Assembly: GCF_903645325.1 (NCBI RefSeq)
Contig: NZ_CAHJXQ010000009.1
Coordinates: 41,178 to 105,177, forward strand
Direction of reading: 5' to 3'
Length of the DNA stretch: 64,000 bases
From: Microbacterium tenebrionis
GTDB lineage: Bacteria; Actinomycetota; Actinomycetes; Actinomycetales; Microbacteriaceae
Position numbers and translations under genes: made by a program
Notes under the pieces: generated by a model
Databases searched by the model: none
What the model was told of the DNA's origin: nothing
The model's input: only the letters and a program-made list of their open reading frames with translations
Shown here: piece after piece, positions 62,873-64,000 of the stretch
Numbering within the stretch: the first letter of the stretch is position 1
How the letters are laid out: each line of letters begins with the position of its first letter

Positions 62873-63894
62873 GCATCATCTCGCGCCGAATCGTCCCTGC
62901 GACCGCGATCGCCGGTGCGATGATGCTCATGGCATCCGGCTGCGTCGCCGGCGAGAACGCCGACGCCGCTCCCGTCGAGGGCTCCGACTGGTCCGCGAGC
63001 ACCGTCACGGTCGACTGGGCCACGTACAACCCGCTGAGCCTTGTCATCAAGGACAAGGGCATCCTCGAGGACATCCTCGGCGACGATGTCACCGTCGAAT
63101 GGGTGCAGTCCGCCGGCTCCAACAAGGCCAACGAGCTGCTGCGCTCTGGTTCCGTCGACGTGGGATCGACCGCCGGCTCCGCGGCGCTCCTCGCCCGCGC
63201 CAACGGCTCGCCCATCAAGGTCATCGACATCTACTCGCAGCCGGAGTGGTCGGCGATCGTCGTCGGCCCCGACAGCGACATCACGTCCGTCGAGGACCTC
63301 GCCGGCACATCGGTCGCCGCCACCAAGGGCACCGACCCGTACTTCTTCCTGCTGCAGGCGCTCGAGACCGCGGGCCTGAGCGTCGACGACATCGAGGTGC
63401 AGAACCTCCAGCACGCCGACGGACGCGCGGCCCTCGACGGCGGTTCCGTCGACGCGTGGGCGGGCCTGGACCCGATCATGGCGGCCGCCGAGGTCGAGTC
63501 CGGTGACAAGCTCATCTACCGCAACGTCGACTTCAACACCTACGGCTTCCTCAACGCCACCGAGGACTTCATCGACAACCACGCCGACCTGGCACAGGCC
63601 GTCGTCGACGCCTACGAGCACGCCCGCGAGTGGGCGCTCGAGAACCCCGAGGAGACGGCGCAGCTGCTCGCCGACGCCGCCGGAATCGACCTCGACGTGG
63701 CCACCACGGTGATCGAGGAGCGCTCGAACCTCGACGTCAGTGGCGTCCCCGGCGACGACCAGCTCGCCGTCCTCGAGAAGATCGCCCCCGTGATCGTCGA
63801 CTCCGGCGACGTTCAGGGCGGTCGGGATGCCGTCGACAAGGCGCTCTCCGAGATCATCCACCCCGACTTCGCTCAGAAGGCCGTCGAAGGCTGA
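62869..63894 (+). CDS. ABC transporter substrate-binding lipoprotein (SsuA/TauA family)
   Basis: Extracellular binding lipoprotein of 341 residues. Signal with lipobox MASGC (C25), then a periplasmic-binding fold of the NMT1/SsuA group: TVDWATYNPLSLVIKDKGIL, VEWVQSAGSNKANELLRSG, DVGSTAGSAALLARANG and VEDLAGTSVAATKGTDPYF. The substrate is likely an aliphatic sulfonate or similar anion, but this cannot be fixed from sequence. Coupled to the ATPase gene (ATGA) and to the permease gene, whose ATG overlaps its stop by one base. Confidence 0.9.
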   Translation: MSIISRRIVPATAIAGAMMLMASGCVAGENADAAPVEGSDWSASTVTVDWATYNPLSLVIKDKGILEDILGDDVTVEWVQSAGSNKANELLRSGSVDVGSTAGSAALLARANGSPIKVIDIYSQPEWSAIVVGPDSDITSVEDLAGTSVAATKGTDPYFFLLQALETAGLSVDDIEVQNLQHADGRAALDGGSVDAWAGLDPIMAAAEVESGDKLIYRNVDFNTYGFLNATEDFIDNHADLAQAVVDAYEHAREWALENPEETAQLLADAAGIDLDVATTVIEERSNLDVSGVPGDDQLAVLEKIAPVIVDSGDVQGGRDAVDKALSEIIHPDFAQKAVEG

Positions 63895-64000
63895 TGAGCG
63901 ACATCGCCGAAGCCTCGGCGCTCGAGGGCTCCCGGCGGGCCCTCGAGCAGTCGGCCGGTTCCGGACGTAGCGCAGGGCGGAATCTCTGGAACCGCCCTGG
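63894..64000 (+). CDS. ABC transporter permease (3' end outside window)
   Basis: Only the first 35 residues are visible: a charged cytoplasmic tail beginning MSDIAEASALEGSRRALE and ending RNLWNRP, with no membrane span yet. Assignment as permease rests on operon position after the binding protein and on the one-base overlap of start and preceding stop (TGATG). Confidence 0.65.
   Translation, partial: MSDIAEASALEGSRRALEQSAGSGRSAGRNLWNRP

Overview
The window is a high-GC actinobacterial chromosome segment. Gene order, wall and respiratory gene content and the GTG-rich starts point to Microbacteriaceae, most likely Microbacterium or a close relative; this is inferred from the sequence, without a database search. 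It is almost entirely core genome: about 57 genes, no tRNA or rRNA, no CRISPR, no insertion sequence, and no gene-free stretch longer than about 270 bases.

Layout. 1-1200: the 3' part of an FtsR-like MerR regulator and a second MerR regulator. 1200-7540: a ParA ATPase, pyruvate carboxylase, a second MinD/ParA-like ATPase and peptide deformylase. 7550-7670: a striking 80-base nested palindrome and a terminator. 7670-16960: acyl-CoA synthetase, PlsC acyltransferase, class II DAHP synthase, PASTA Ser/Thr kinase, LysM wall protein, Rv2175c-like DNA-binding protein, polyprenyl diphosphate synthase and a DUF3040 protein. This order parallels the Rv2173-Rv2187 region of mycobacteria. 17000-33330: the division and cell wall (dcw) cluster mraZ-rsmH-ftsL-ftsI-murF-mraY-murD-ftsW-murG-murC-ftsQ-ftsZ-ylmE-sepF-yggT-divIVA, largely with 1-4 base overlaps, and without murE or ylmD. 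33340-42460: lspA, an RluD-type pseudouridine synthase, dnaE, an unknown membrane protein, hisD, nrdR and pyrD. 42430-44920: a DUF3043 protein, an M20 dipeptidase and an ErpA/IscA-type iron-sulfur protein. 45000-54680: the aerobic respiratory chain, ctaC-ctaD-ctaF on the plus strand and ctaE-qcrC-qcrA-qcrB on the minus strand, separated by a frameshifted lipoprotein gene and a rhodanese. 54860-60220: trpD, a PHP hydrolase, a broken MFS transporter, a 5'-3' exonuclease and a secreted protein/lipoprotein pair. 60430-64000: rpsA and the start of a sulfonate/nitrate-type ABC transporter operon.

How it fits together. Wall precursor synthesis (mur genes, mraY, murG, polyprenyl diphosphate), septation (FtsZ, SepF, DivIVA, FtsQLWI) and its regulators (MraZ boxes, a palindrome at ftsZ, an FtsR-like gene, a PASTA kinase) sit within about 33 kb. 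The ctaCDF and ctaE-qcrCAB blocks encode the cytochrome bcc-aa3 supercomplex typical of actinobacteria.

Non-coding signals are the most interesting part. They include a nested palindrome at 7551-7630, two opposed arrays of MraZ-like boxes before mraZ, an MerR-type palindrome before ftsZ, two unexplained palindromes between ctaE and trpD, and at least a dozen promoters whose -10 box lies only 6-8 bases before the start codon, implying leaderless mRNAs. Two genes are broken: a PQQ-like propeller lipoprotein (frameshift) and a CynX-type transporter (frameshift plus missing middle).
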